DNA of 64,000 nt, from positions 1 to 64,000 of the forward strand of contig NKIM01000018.1 of the NCBI GenBank assembly GCA_002255955.1. The letters run 5' to 3'. Positions 18,601 through 25,744 of the stretch are shown in pieces. How positions within the stretch are numbered: the stretch's first letter is position 1; each line of letters begins with the position of its first letter. The notes under the pieces are model-generated. The model saw only the letters and a program-made list of their open reading frames with translations. It did not search any database and was not told where the DNA came from. The translations under genes and the position numbers were made by a program. The stretch is from Burkholderiales bacterium PBB2. Its GTDB lineage: Bacteria; Pseudomonadota; Gammaproteobacteria; Burkholderiales; Burkholderiaceae_C.

Positions 18601-18908
18601 GAGATCTTGAGCAGCTGGTCGCGGCCAAAGCGCTCGGCCTCGCGCGTGACGCCATGGCCTGGCCCCTTCTCGGTGAACAAGGCCACGCTGCGGCCAGCCA
18701 GGGCCTCGATTTCGGCCAGGCTGATGGGTTCGAACTGGTTCTGGTACAGGCGCTCCAGCGGCGTCAGGCAGCCGTTGGGGGTGATCGAATCCCAGTAGAC
18801 GCGCAGCTTGCGCCCGGTCAGGCGGCAATAAGCCATGGCCGCAGCCAGGGGGCGCAGGCGATTGCCCAGGCCACTGGTGCAGTAGGCGATGAAGAACTTG
18901 TCTGCCAT
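15636..18908 (-). CDS. Three-module fusion: fucosyltransferase-like + DUF268 + SAM-like
   Basis: A 1,090-residue protein. Residues 1-300 look like the fucosyltransferase superfamily (GT11/GT23/O-FucT type): SGLGNRLRPLAAA at 12-24, GVHARGTDFG at 171-180 (the H-x-R-x-x-D motif) and FFLSTEDEQ. Residues about 355-625 match DUF268 (SYSSIEHSGLGRYGD and NAHRIYG). An Ala/Pro linker at about 636-655 leads to a C-terminal module (660-1090) with a Rossmann-like LVLFDVNPF and LMLASNIFDFV, possibly a SAM-dependent fold. The start is ATG (MADKFF), preceded by CGGAG; the open frame extends 28 codons further upstream. It likely transfers or modifies a deoxysugar, perhaps from the GDP-sugar genes next door. 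Acceptor unknown. Confidence 0.82.
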   Translation of the reverse strand: MADKFFIAYCTSGLGNRLRPLAAAMAYCRLTGRKLRVYWDSITPNGCLTPLERLYQNQFEPISLAEIEALAGRSVALFTEKGPGHGVTREAERFGRDQLLKISQFSTPQHSQALKLDDAHETVIVYDNDYLDCVPRDLSIAALRSLVPADDIRAQVLAQAAEHGLTLQTKGVHARGTDFGLKDALDLYSGLIRERIGVDRGEKFFLSTEDEQLEHGLRELFPSQLMSRHDRLHLQLNEGKAVWGDPDSYTVSADHGVDALKDIYLLSCVSLVVFHPGSTFAEISRHLHGVLQEAAVPASTVLSPAAAPVSALEQVNSLFVQRCTQMLPRGGAKFPLSAVQGEPGPAPLETVPPEFIYWETLGYKTPILERMIMVSSSTPVLRWDAERFSRWVEGGLARFSEEDFRSICPYPEALSQIAKLQSHIRGSKVLIIGSETYWLELLCCLFGAAEVTTVEYREIHWDGELRSPTPVRTITWDQYLQELDRHEQAYDMVLSYSSIEHSGLGRYGDRFMPLGDLYTFLLMSRCIAPHGMCAVAVPVGQDLTHFNAHRIYGVTRMRALEQVGEMKLIGMATPDEAYLASHETEAGLRAGWSIASLATLPLGKLRQPVLCFGQASFSNENFAARRMGRVPAGFGPTSAAAPAAAPQAASTAVAGRPADPHQIALQASAQAIGGARFVEVTHVRPFGFSELEVQRVNVSVDEALAADPAQFAGIQHCFLHVLLGCGVPQLRFIQTLRWALQHFEQVHILEHNAASSDWEVSEAVRIDHCIANCLNSEQLYSIARLLSLQVSPLQRLPGWQSPERNVLFTLAGKSQALRWDDVAGFYGQVGLTAQMDGKHSFQSWNDVYLGTAEAVSLVQRHIQQLNAARGRYVGKSLFASCGGFFSLDQMQACSGQGLAELVLFDVNPFTVSFAQTVHRLIKASPSRRDFLQAYLLAKVEALPGDRFQIDARTPFEARVRQAAEVGALYGEDIFNILRSLLFARLQSTGLQVWGMRNVGDNRIDVAARLDIHAKQERFIDSNCLINGEGSWLSSEGAYLQVRNLLLNTPTRYVVASIEALDSKPGDLMLASNIFDFVPPSVRQKIAADVL

Positions 18909-18976
18909 GCTCGGGTCTCCGTGCGGTTCCAGGGGGTATCCCTGCAGTATCCCGGTGCACCGGCGGCGCGAAACAG

Positions 18977-19003
18977 CAAAAAGCCGGGACAAGCCCGGCC
19001 TTT
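18977..19003 (-). terminator. Intrinsic terminator closing the secretion/glycosylation operon
   Basis: On the minus strand GCCGGG-CTTGT-CCCGGC is followed by TTTTT. It lies about 50 bp after the DUF616 glycosyltransferase stop, separating this operon from the fusion glycosyltransferase gene. Confidence 0.8.
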
Positions 19004-19055
19004 CAAAAGCGGCATTCCTTCACGGCGGCCCTGCCCCGGGCGCCGGGCCGTCGGC

Positions 19056-20450
19056 TCACGGCCCCCACTCGAAGCCGAGCAAGCTGTTGGGCAGGCCGGC
19101 ATCGAGGCTGTCATGCCGGCTGCCCTGCACCTGGGCGCGGCAAGGCGCGCCCGTCTTGAGCGCAATGGCCGATTCCAGCGCCGCCACATCGGCCAGCGGC
19201 GCGGATTCCGAGGCCAGCACCAGCATCTGCCCTTGCGGCTTGAAGGCTCCCGCCACCAGGCTCAGCAAGGGCTGGAGCAGGCGGCCCGAGGCACCCAGCA
19301 CCACGATCAGGTCAAAGCCGCCATCGTCGGGGCGGAAGGCCAGCTCGCCGCCCGCCAGCTGTTCGGCGCGCAACTCGATGCGGGTGCCGACGCAGCCAGG
19401 CAAAAAGGCGCAGAGCGCCGCCTCAGCGCGCGTGCGCTCCTCGGCCTCGAAAGCCGCGGGCTCGGCGCCGGTGATGCTCACCAGCAGCAAGCGCCCGGGC
19501 TTGCCGCGCCAGGGCGCCAGCCAGTCGTTGAGCGTGGCCGCCACCTGGCGGCGTGGCGCCACCTGGGCACCCAGGCTGGAACCGGCCTGATGGCAGAGGT
19601 ACTCGAACAGCTCCAGGCGCGCGTTGTAGCTGCGGCCCTCGAAGCGGCCGTGGTCCAGGTAATGCTGGCGCGGATTGGCGCGCGCCGCCGGGTCCTGGCG
19701 GTGCATCCAGGCGTAGCGCACCGCGTCGAAGTTGGCATGCACGCGGTTGGGCTGGATGTTGGCGCTGTTCTGGATCAGGTCATTGTCATGCTTGAGCCCG
19801 GGCAGGTAGTCGATCTGGGCCCGGGCGCAGTGGATGGCGAAGTCGAACGACATCTGGTCGCGCTTGCAGAAATTCAGGATCTGCTCCCACCAGATGACGC
19901 CGAACTTCACCAGCACCGGGTGCATGTGCTGACGCAGGATGACAGTGCAGGTGCTCAGCGGCGTGATGTCGCTGAGCGGCATGCGGCTGGCGTAGAAATC
20001 CAGCTGGGCGCTCAAGCGATCGACCGATTCATAGCCCAGCTGCACGATGGCCTCGGCCTCCTGGCGCGGGTTGCTGCGCGTGGTGTGGCGGAAGGTGCGA
20101 AAGGCGTAGGGGCTGGCGCACTGCAGATCGGCCGCCCGCGGCATGCGCTTGAAGCGCACGATGTTGTCGACGTAGAGGCTGTACTCCCAGTCCGGCAGGT
20201 ACTCGTGCGGCAAGGCCTTGGGGCGGCGCGAGAGTTTCTCGGGCGGCAGCGGCGTGTCGTCGAGGTAACGGAACTCCCAGACCGAACTGCGCAGCGCGCG
20301 GTTGTCGGTGAAGCAGACAAAACCGATCTCGAGATCGGTGTCCTCGCGCGGCAGCTCCAGCTCGGACAGCGGGTCGCCCAGCGGCTCTTTGGAGCCCGTG
20401 AGCACGGTGTAGATGACCAGTCGGGGGCGTCGAGCGGCAGGCGTCGTCAT
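19056..20450 (-). CDS. DUF616-type glycosyltransferase with C-terminal extension
   Basis: A 464-residue protein. The N-terminal part (to about residue 220) matches the DUF616 (TOD1/MUCI70-like) glycosyltransferase pattern: RLVIYTVLTGSKE, FVCFTDN, KALPHEYLPDWEYSLYVDNI with the Asp-containing sugar-nucleotide site, and FRHTTRSNP. The last 140 residues are different and read like a weak Rossmann or methyltransferase-like fold (RLLLVSITGAEP, FDLIVVLGASGR, FKPQGQMLVLAS). The gene starts 37 bp after the TolC-like gene and is the last before the terminator, so it is probably co-transcribed with the secretion genes. A role in glycosylating the exported protein or a surface glycan is inferred. Confidence 0.8.
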   Translation of the reverse strand: MTTPAARRPRLVIYTVLTGSKEPLGDPLSELELPREDTDLEIGFVCFTDNRALRSSVWEFRYLDDTPLPPEKLSRRPKALPHEYLPDWEYSLYVDNIVRFKRMPRAADLQCASPYAFRTFRHTTRSNPRQEAEAIVQLGYESVDRLSAQLDFYASRMPLSDITPLSTCTVILRQHMHPVLVKFGVIWWEQILNFCKRDQMSFDFAIHCARAQIDYLPGLKHDNDLIQNSANIQPNRVHANFDAVRYAWMHRQDPAARANPRQHYLDHGRFEGRSYNARLELFEYLCHQAGSSLGAQVAPRRQVAATLNDWLAPWRGKPGRLLLVSITGAEPAAFEAEERTRAEAALCAFLPGCVGTRIELRAEQLAGGELAFRPDDGGFDLIVVLGASGRLLQPLLSLVAGAFKPQGQMLVLASESAPLADVAALESAIALKTGAPCRAQVQGSRHDSLDAGLPNSLLGFEWGP

Positions 20451-20487
20451 GGGCGGGATTGTGTCAGTCGGTGAGGCACAAAGCCGT

Positions 20488-21990
20488 TCAGCGCAGCGGC
20501 GTCATCACGCCGCGGCCCATGGACCACATCATGGCCACGGCCTGCTGGCCATCGAACAAGGCATTGACATGGGCCACACGCAGGGAAAAGTAATCCGACT
20601 CGCTGCCCATCACATCGAAGAGCGATCGGCGACCCAGCTGCTGCCACTGCTGCAAGGTGGACACGCGCAGACGGTCGCTGTTGCGCAGGATGTCGACGAT
20701 GCGGCGCGCGCGGTCGAAGGACGACACGGCCGACTCGTGGATGTCGATCAGGCGGTAACGGCGCGCCTCGATGGCATCTTCGCGCTGCAGGCGGGCGGCC
20801 TCGGCGCGCTTGCGGGCCGAGTTGATGGCCGGCTCGGCCGTGGCGTTGTAAATGGGCATAGAGACACTGAGGCCCGCCGACCATTCGGCACCCTTGCCGA
20901 AGCCGGCAATGGCCGCGCCGGTACCGGTGACATTGATCTGCGGCTTGAAGCTGGCCGCCACCGAGTCGGCGTAACTGGACTGGGCCTTGGCCTGGGCATC
21001 GAGCTGGGCCACATCGGGCGCGCTGACCACATCGCGCTGCATCTCTTCCAGATCCGGCACCTGGGTCAGCAAGGCCGAATAGCTGGCGCTTGGCGGCAGG
21101 TTGTCGCCGACCAGGCGGCGCAGCCGGGCCTCGGTCTGCACCAGGGCCGACTGGGTCTGCTGCACCGACAGCTCGGCCTGTTGGCGGTTCTTGACCGCCT
21201 GCACCAGCTCGCTGGCACGGCCGCGGTCGGCCTTGACGATGGTGTCCAGCGCCTCCACCAGGCAGGACATCTTGCGCACGTACTGGGCGTAGACCTGGCC
21301 TTGCAGCTGGTAGCGGCTGCGATCCATGGCCAGAGACACCGTCTGCAGGGCCAGCTGCTGCTCGGAGCTGACCAGGCCCAGGCGGGCCGATTCGGCCAAT
21401 TGGCTGCGCCAGCTGGCCAACATGCTGTTGCGGCCGAAGTCGTAGAGCGGCGCGCTGACGGTGAGGCTGGCGCGGCCCTGGTTGCCGTGGCTGACCGGCA
21501 GATCGCCGGCCTTGACGCCGACATTGGACAAGCTGCCTGCCAGATTGACCTGAGGCAGGCGGGCGGCACGGGCTTCTTCCCAGTCCAGCCGGGCAGCCTG
21601 GGCCAGCATATTGGCCGCGCCCAGCGCCTGGCTGCGCTTGAGCGTGAGGTCCACCAACTCCTGCAGCTGGCTGCGCGGGTCGATGAACTGGGTGTCCACC
21701 ATGCGCGCATCGCGGCCGCTGCTGCTGGGCAAGGCATCTTCTTCGCCGCACTGGCTTTGGTTGGCAGGTTTCTCTGCCGCAGCGGGTGCTGCGGGCGCCG
21801 TCGCTGCTTTCGCGGGGTTCCTGGCGCTCGCCTTGCCGGCAGGTGCACTGAACGCGCCACCGCAGGTGCCCAGCGCCAGCGCCAGGCCAGCCAGGCAGGG
21901 CAAAAGTCGGGGCACACGCCGGGGCAAAACAGGGCGCCCTGCTCGGCCAGCAGTGGTGCGTGCGGCGGTTTGAAGAGGTTCGGTCAGCAT
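20488..21990 (-). CDS. TolC-family outer-membrane channel of type I secretion
   Basis: A 500-residue outer-membrane efflux protein. A hydrophobic segment near residues 30-48 (LLPCLAGLALALGTCGGAFSA) serves as signal peptide, followed by an Ala/Pro linker. Two repeated helical/beta halves follow, with the usual landmarks: VDLTLKRSQALGAAN, APLYDFGRN in the first half and MPIYNATAEP in the second. The signal-peptide start is unusually long, so a later start is possible. With the HlyD and ABC genes upstream it completes a tripartite exporter. Type I operons with an in-cluster TolC usually serve a dedicated substrate. Confidence 0.9.
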   Translation of the reverse strand: MLTEPLQTAARTTAGRAGRPVLPRRVPRLLPCLAGLALALGTCGGAFSAPAGKASARNPAKAATAPAAPAAAEKPANQSQCGEEDALPSSSGRDARMVDTQFIDPRSQLQELVDLTLKRSQALGAANMLAQAARLDWEEARAARLPQVNLAGSLSNVGVKAGDLPVSHGNQGRASLTVSAPLYDFGRNSMLASWRSQLAESARLGLVSSEQQLALQTVSLAMDRSRYQLQGQVYAQYVRKMSCLVEALDTIVKADRGRASELVQAVKNRQQAELSVQQTQSALVQTEARLRRLVGDNLPPSASYSALLTQVPDLEEMQRDVVSAPDVAQLDAQAKAQSSYADSVAASFKPQINVTGTGAAIAGFGKGAEWSAGLSVSMPIYNATAEPAINSARKRAEAARLQREDAIEARRYRLIDIHESAVSSFDRARRIVDILRNSDRLRVSTLQQWQQLGRRSLFDVMGSESDYFSLRVAHVNALFDGQQAVAMMWSMGRGVMTPLR

Positions 21991-22086
21991 GACCGATACT
22001 TCATCACAGCGGCCCCATCACGAAGCCTGGAACAGCGCTCGCATGACGCCGCAAATCGACGGTTCCCGCGCAGGCCTCGACGAGGC

Positions 22087-23295
22087 TCAGCGCTCGCTCA
22101 TCGCCTCGCGCGCCTTGAGCATGGGGCGCAGCAAGAAGCTCAGCACCGAGCGCTCGCCCGTCTTGATCTCGACCGTGGCGCTCATGCCCGGGATCACCTG
22201 CACCGCCTCGCCCTTGTAGCGCAGGGTGCTGCGCTCGGAGCGCACCAGGGCACGGTAGTAGCGCCCAGCCCCGCCGGCCTTGTCGGATTCGCCCAGGGCA
22301 TCCGGGCTGATGTACTCGACCCGGCCCTCCAGGCCGCCGAAGATGTTGTAGTCAAAGCCCTGCAGCTTGACCTTGGCCCTCTGGCCCACGCGCAGATAGC
22401 CGACCTCGGCCGGCTTGATGCGGGTCTCGATCAGCACCTCGTCGGTCAGGGGCACGATCTCCATGATGGGCGCGCCAGTGGTGATGACACCGCCGACGGT
22501 GTTGGCGCGGATGTTCTTGACCAAGCCGTGGACGGGCGAAGTCAGCACGGTGCGCTTGATGGCGTCCTCGCGCACCACCATCTGCTCGTCCTGCATGGCC
22601 AGATCGTTCTGCAGCTTGACCAGCTCGGAGCTGGCCTCCTGGCGGAAACGGCTGATGCGCTCGCTGCGCTGCTGCTGCAGCTCGTTGATCTGGCGCGAGA
22701 GGTGCATGACCTCGACATTCGACATCAGCCCTTTGGCCGCCATGTCCTGCGAGATCTTGAGCTCACGCGCCAGCATGCCGATGCTGCGCTCCAGGCTGGC
22801 CACCGCCTCGCTGAGCAGGCGCTGGCGGGCCTGGTAGGCGCCGGTCTCGGCCGCCACGATGGCGGGCACAGCCTTGAGCTCCTCCGGAAAGTTGAGCGGC
22901 TGGTTGTTGGCCTCGGCCGTCAGGCGGGCCACCGTGGCCTTGGAGGCCAGGCGTTTGACATTGCCTTCGTTCTGCTGCGCCTCCACCCTGGTGGGGTCGA
23001 GCTTGGCGAGGATCTGGCCCTCCTGGACCTCTTCGCCCTCGCGCACCATCAGCTCGCGCAAGATGCCGATCTCCATGCTGGCAATCACCTGCTCGCGCCC
23101 ATCGGGCACCACCACACCGTCGCTGCGGCTGAGCTGGTCGACCTGGGTCAGGCCCGCCCAGATGATGGCAATCACCAGCGCGGCCAGCAGCAGGTACAGC
23201 GCCCAGGTGACGCGCGGCAAGGGCTCGTCGATATGGGCGGCCGCCAGGCTGCTCAAAAACTCTTGATCTCCACGGGCTGTGCTCATCGCAGCCAT
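22087..23295 (-). CDS. HlyD-family periplasmic adaptor of type I secretion
   Basis: A 402-residue membrane-fusion protein. A short cytoplasmic N terminus is followed by one membrane span (VTWALYLLLAALVIAIIWAG), the lipoyl-like half motif (GILRELMVREGEEVQEGQILAKLD), a long coiled-coil region (about 110-250), and the return SPVHGLVKNIRANTVGGVI. The C terminus has GMSATVEIKTGERSVLSFLLRP, typical of HlyD/LapC. Two ATGs are possible (23295 or 23286); AGGGG is better spaced for the second. It sits 67 bp after the ABC gene and bridges the inner-membrane ABC protein and the TolC-like channel. Confidence 0.92.
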   Translation of the reverse strand: MAAMSTARGDQEFLSSLAAAHIDEPLPRVTWALYLLLAALVIAIIWAGLTQVDQLSRSDGVVVPDGREQVIASMEIGILRELMVREGEEVQEGQILAKLDPTRVEAQQNEGNVKRLASKATVARLTAEANNQPLNFPEELKAVPAIVAAETGAYQARQRLLSEAVASLERSIGMLARELKISQDMAAKGLMSNVEVMHLSRQINELQQQRSERISRFRQEASSELVKLQNDLAMQDEQMVVREDAIKRTVLTSPVHGLVKNIRANTVGGVITTGAPIMEIVPLTDEVLIETRIKPAEVGYLRVGQRAKVKLQGFDYNIFGGLEGRVEYISPDALGESDKAGGAGRYYRALVRSERSTLRYKGEAVQVIPGMSATVEIKTGERSVLSFLLRPMLKAREAMSER

Positions 23296-23362
23296 CCCCT
23301 GCCCTTGTTCTTCGTTGGGTTCTTGCGGCTCATGAAAGATTCCGAGGCACCTTCACCCGGGC

Positions 23363-25723
23363 TCAAACCGAGGCCGAGCGCTGCACCGGCTGCGCAGCCG
23401 GGTGCATGTGCAGATTGGAGGCGGCCTCAGCGCCGGCCGCGGCCGGCTGGGCTGGGCGCACGCCCGAGAGCGCGGCCAGCACCTGGTCGCGCGGGCCATC
23501 CATGACCAGGCGACCGGAGTCCATGACCATGATGCGGCTGACCAGTTCCAGCACGGCCGGGCGGTGCGTCACCACCACCAGGGTGCACTCGCCGGCGGCG
23601 TCGCGCAGTTGGCGCAAGAAGGCCACTTCGGACTGCGCATCCATGGAGCTGGTCGGCTCGTCCATCAAGAGAATTTGCGGCTTGGTGACCAGGCTGCGCG
23701 CCAAGGCCACCAGCTGCCGCTGGCCGCCCGATAGCAGGCTGCCCATTTCACCCACGGGCAGGTCCCAGCCCATCGGATGACCGGCCACCACACGGTCCAG
23801 GCCGGTCAGGCGCGCCACCTCCACGAGTCGTGAGGCATCCACATGGGCGCGGCCCATCAGCACGTTGTCGCGCAGCGTGCCATGGAACAGGCGCGGGTCC
23901 TGCGACACAAAGCCGACGCGGGCGCGGAACTCGGCCGGGTCGATCTGGCGCAGGTCGATGCCATCGACCTCCACCATGCCTTCGGACGGCAGGTACAAGC
24001 CCGCCAGCATGCGCAGCACCGTGGACTTGCCACTGCCGATGCGGCCCAGCACCGCCACCCGCTCGCCGGCCTTGAGCCGCAGGCTGACCGAGCGCAGCAC
24101 GCGCGGCGCATTGCCCTCGCCTTCCATCGGGTAGGAGAAGCTCACGTCATGCATGCCCAGGCTGCCCGAGACACGCGACAGCGGCACATAGTTGCGGCTG
24201 GCATCGCGCTCGGTCGGGCGTGACATCAGCTGGTTCAGGGCGATGAAGGCCGCTTGCGCGCTCTGGTACCGCGCTGCCAGCCCCACCACGCTGTTCAGCG
24301 GCGCGATCGCGCGGCCTGCGAACATGATGGCGCCCATCAGCGCACCCGCGCTGATGATGCCGTCTTCAATCAAGTAGACGCCCCAGACCAGCATGACCAG
24401 GGTGATCACCTGCTGCATGCTCATGGCGATATTGCTGCTCAGGCTGTGCAGGCCGCGGCTGCGCATGGAGGCTTCGGCGGCGATCGCCGTGCTGACCTCG
24501 TAGCGCTGCAGGAAACGGCCTTCAGCGCCAGCGGTCTTGAGATCTTCCAGGCCTTCGATGGCTTCGACCAAGGTGCCCTGCAGATCGGCCGATTCGTTCA
24601 TGTGCGTGCGCACGGCCTTGCGCATCTGGTTCTTGATCGCAAAGGTCAGGCCCAGCACCAAGGGGATGGCCAGCACGATCACCCAGCCCAACGGCCCACC
24701 GACCAGAAAACACATGGCCACGAAGAGCACGATGAAAGGCAGATCGGTCACCACCGTGACGCTGGCCGAGGCGAAGAAGTCGCGCACCACCTCGATCTGG
24801 CCGATGGTGCTGGCGTAGGAACCGGCCGAGGCCGGGCGGTGCTCCATGCGCACGCCCAGGGTCTGGCGGAACAGCTTGGAGCCGATGATGAGGTCGGCCT
24901 TGCGGCCGGCGATGTCGATCAGGTGCGCGCGCAGCTGCCGGGCAGCCAGGTCAAACGCCACGGCCAGGCCCGCGCCGACGGCCAGGGTCCACAGCGTCAC
25001 GAAGGACTGGTTGGGGATGACCTTGTCGTAGATCACCGTGGTCACCAGGCCGGTAACCAGCATCAGCACATTGCTGAGCAAGGCTGCCACCATGGCGGCA
25101 CGGTAGTAGGGCACAAAGCGCTTGAGCGTGCCCCAGAGCCAGTGGCTGCCGTCGGTGCGCAGCAGCGGCTCGCCACGGCTCTGCGCCTGTGAGGTCTCGG
25201 GCAGGGTCAGCAGCATCAGGAAGCCGCTGTACTCGGCCTCCAGCTCGGACGCTGAAGCGGTGCAGACATTGGCATCGGCACCTGGGAACACCACCTCGAA
25301 CTGGTACTCGCCGCCGGGCTGGGCCGGGTCTAGGCGGCGCACCAGCACGCAGGCATCGCCGCCATTGAGCAGCATCACCGCCGGCAGCAGCAGCGGGTTC
25401 ACATCCTCGATTTTCTTGCGAGCCAGGCCGGCGCTGTAGCCGGCTTCGCGCATGACGCGCAAGGCCTGGTCGGGGCTGAGCGGGCCACCGCCGGTCAAGC
25501 CGGCGCAGAGCGATTCGGCCGAGCGGGCACGGCCATGGTGCTGGGTCATCCAGACCAGGGCATGGAGCAAGGGGTTGCCAATGTCGGACGCCGCCTGGTC
25601 CTGCCAGCTGTCATCCTGGCCGCTGGCTTCTTCGGCAGGCGCGCTGCGATCCACAGCCAGGTAGATCCCGGGCTGCGCGGCCGGACGGCCGCCGTCGAAG
25701 AATGAATCGTGTCGCTGAGTCAC
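23363..25723 (-). CDS. Type I secretion ABC transporter with degenerate C39-like domain
   Basis: A 786-residue permease/ATPase fusion of the HlyB/LapB type. Residues about 45-175 correspond to the peptidase-C39-like domain, but no catalytic cysteine motif is present, so it should bind rather than cleave substrate. Six membrane helices fill about 190-490. The ATPase has Walker A GRIGSGKST, signature LLSGGQRQ and Walker B ILLMDEPTSS, followed by VVTHRPA. The start is GTG with AAGGA 6 bp upstream. Non-cleaving C39-like domains are typical of exporters of large RTX or adhesin substrates with C-terminal signals, which fits the octad-repeat proteins. Confidence 0.93.
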   Translation of the reverse strand: MTQRHDSFFDGGRPAAQPGIYLAVDRSAPAEEASGQDDSWQDQAASDIGNPLLHALVWMTQHHGRARSAESLCAGLTGGGPLSPDQALRVMREAGYSAGLARKKIEDVNPLLLPAVMLLNGGDACVLVRRLDPAQPGGEYQFEVVFPGADANVCTASASELEAEYSGFLMLLTLPETSQAQSRGEPLLRTDGSHWLWGTLKRFVPYYRAAMVAALLSNVLMLVTGLVTTVIYDKVIPNQSFVTLWTLAVGAGLAVAFDLAARQLRAHLIDIAGRKADLIIGSKLFRQTLGVRMEHRPASAGSYASTIGQIEVVRDFFASASVTVVTDLPFIVLFVAMCFLVGGPLGWVIVLAIPLVLGLTFAIKNQMRKAVRTHMNESADLQGTLVEAIEGLEDLKTAGAEGRFLQRYEVSTAIAAEASMRSRGLHSLSSNIAMSMQQVITLVMLVWGVYLIEDGIISAGALMGAIMFAGRAIAPLNSVVGLAARYQSAQAAFIALNQLMSRPTERDASRNYVPLSRVSGSLGMHDVSFSYPMEGEGNAPRVLRSVSLRLKAGERVAVLGRIGSGKSTVLRMLAGLYLPSEGMVEVDGIDLRQIDPAEFRARVGFVSQDPRLFHGTLRDNVLMGRAHVDASRLVEVARLTGLDRVVAGHPMGWDLPVGEMGSLLSGGQRQLVALARSLVTKPQILLMDEPTSSMDAQSEVAFLRQLRDAAGECTLVVVTHRPAVLELVSRIMVMDSGRLVMDGPRDQVLAALSGVRPAQPAAAGAEAASNLHMHPAAQPVQRSASV

Positions 25724-25744
25724 TGTCGTCCTTCAGCCACGCCG

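Noticed and set aside
15561..20474. Very long plus-strand open frame (1,637 codons) opposite the glycosyltransferase genes
   Set aside because: It is antisense to two well-supported genes with clear family motifs. Its translation is rich in Ala, Gln, Arg, His and Gly with no domain, as expected from the complement of high-GC codons.
20413..23505. 1,030-codon plus-strand open frame opposite tolC/hlyD-like genes
   Set aside because: Antisense shadow of genes with clear motifs; composition is that of a high-GC complement.
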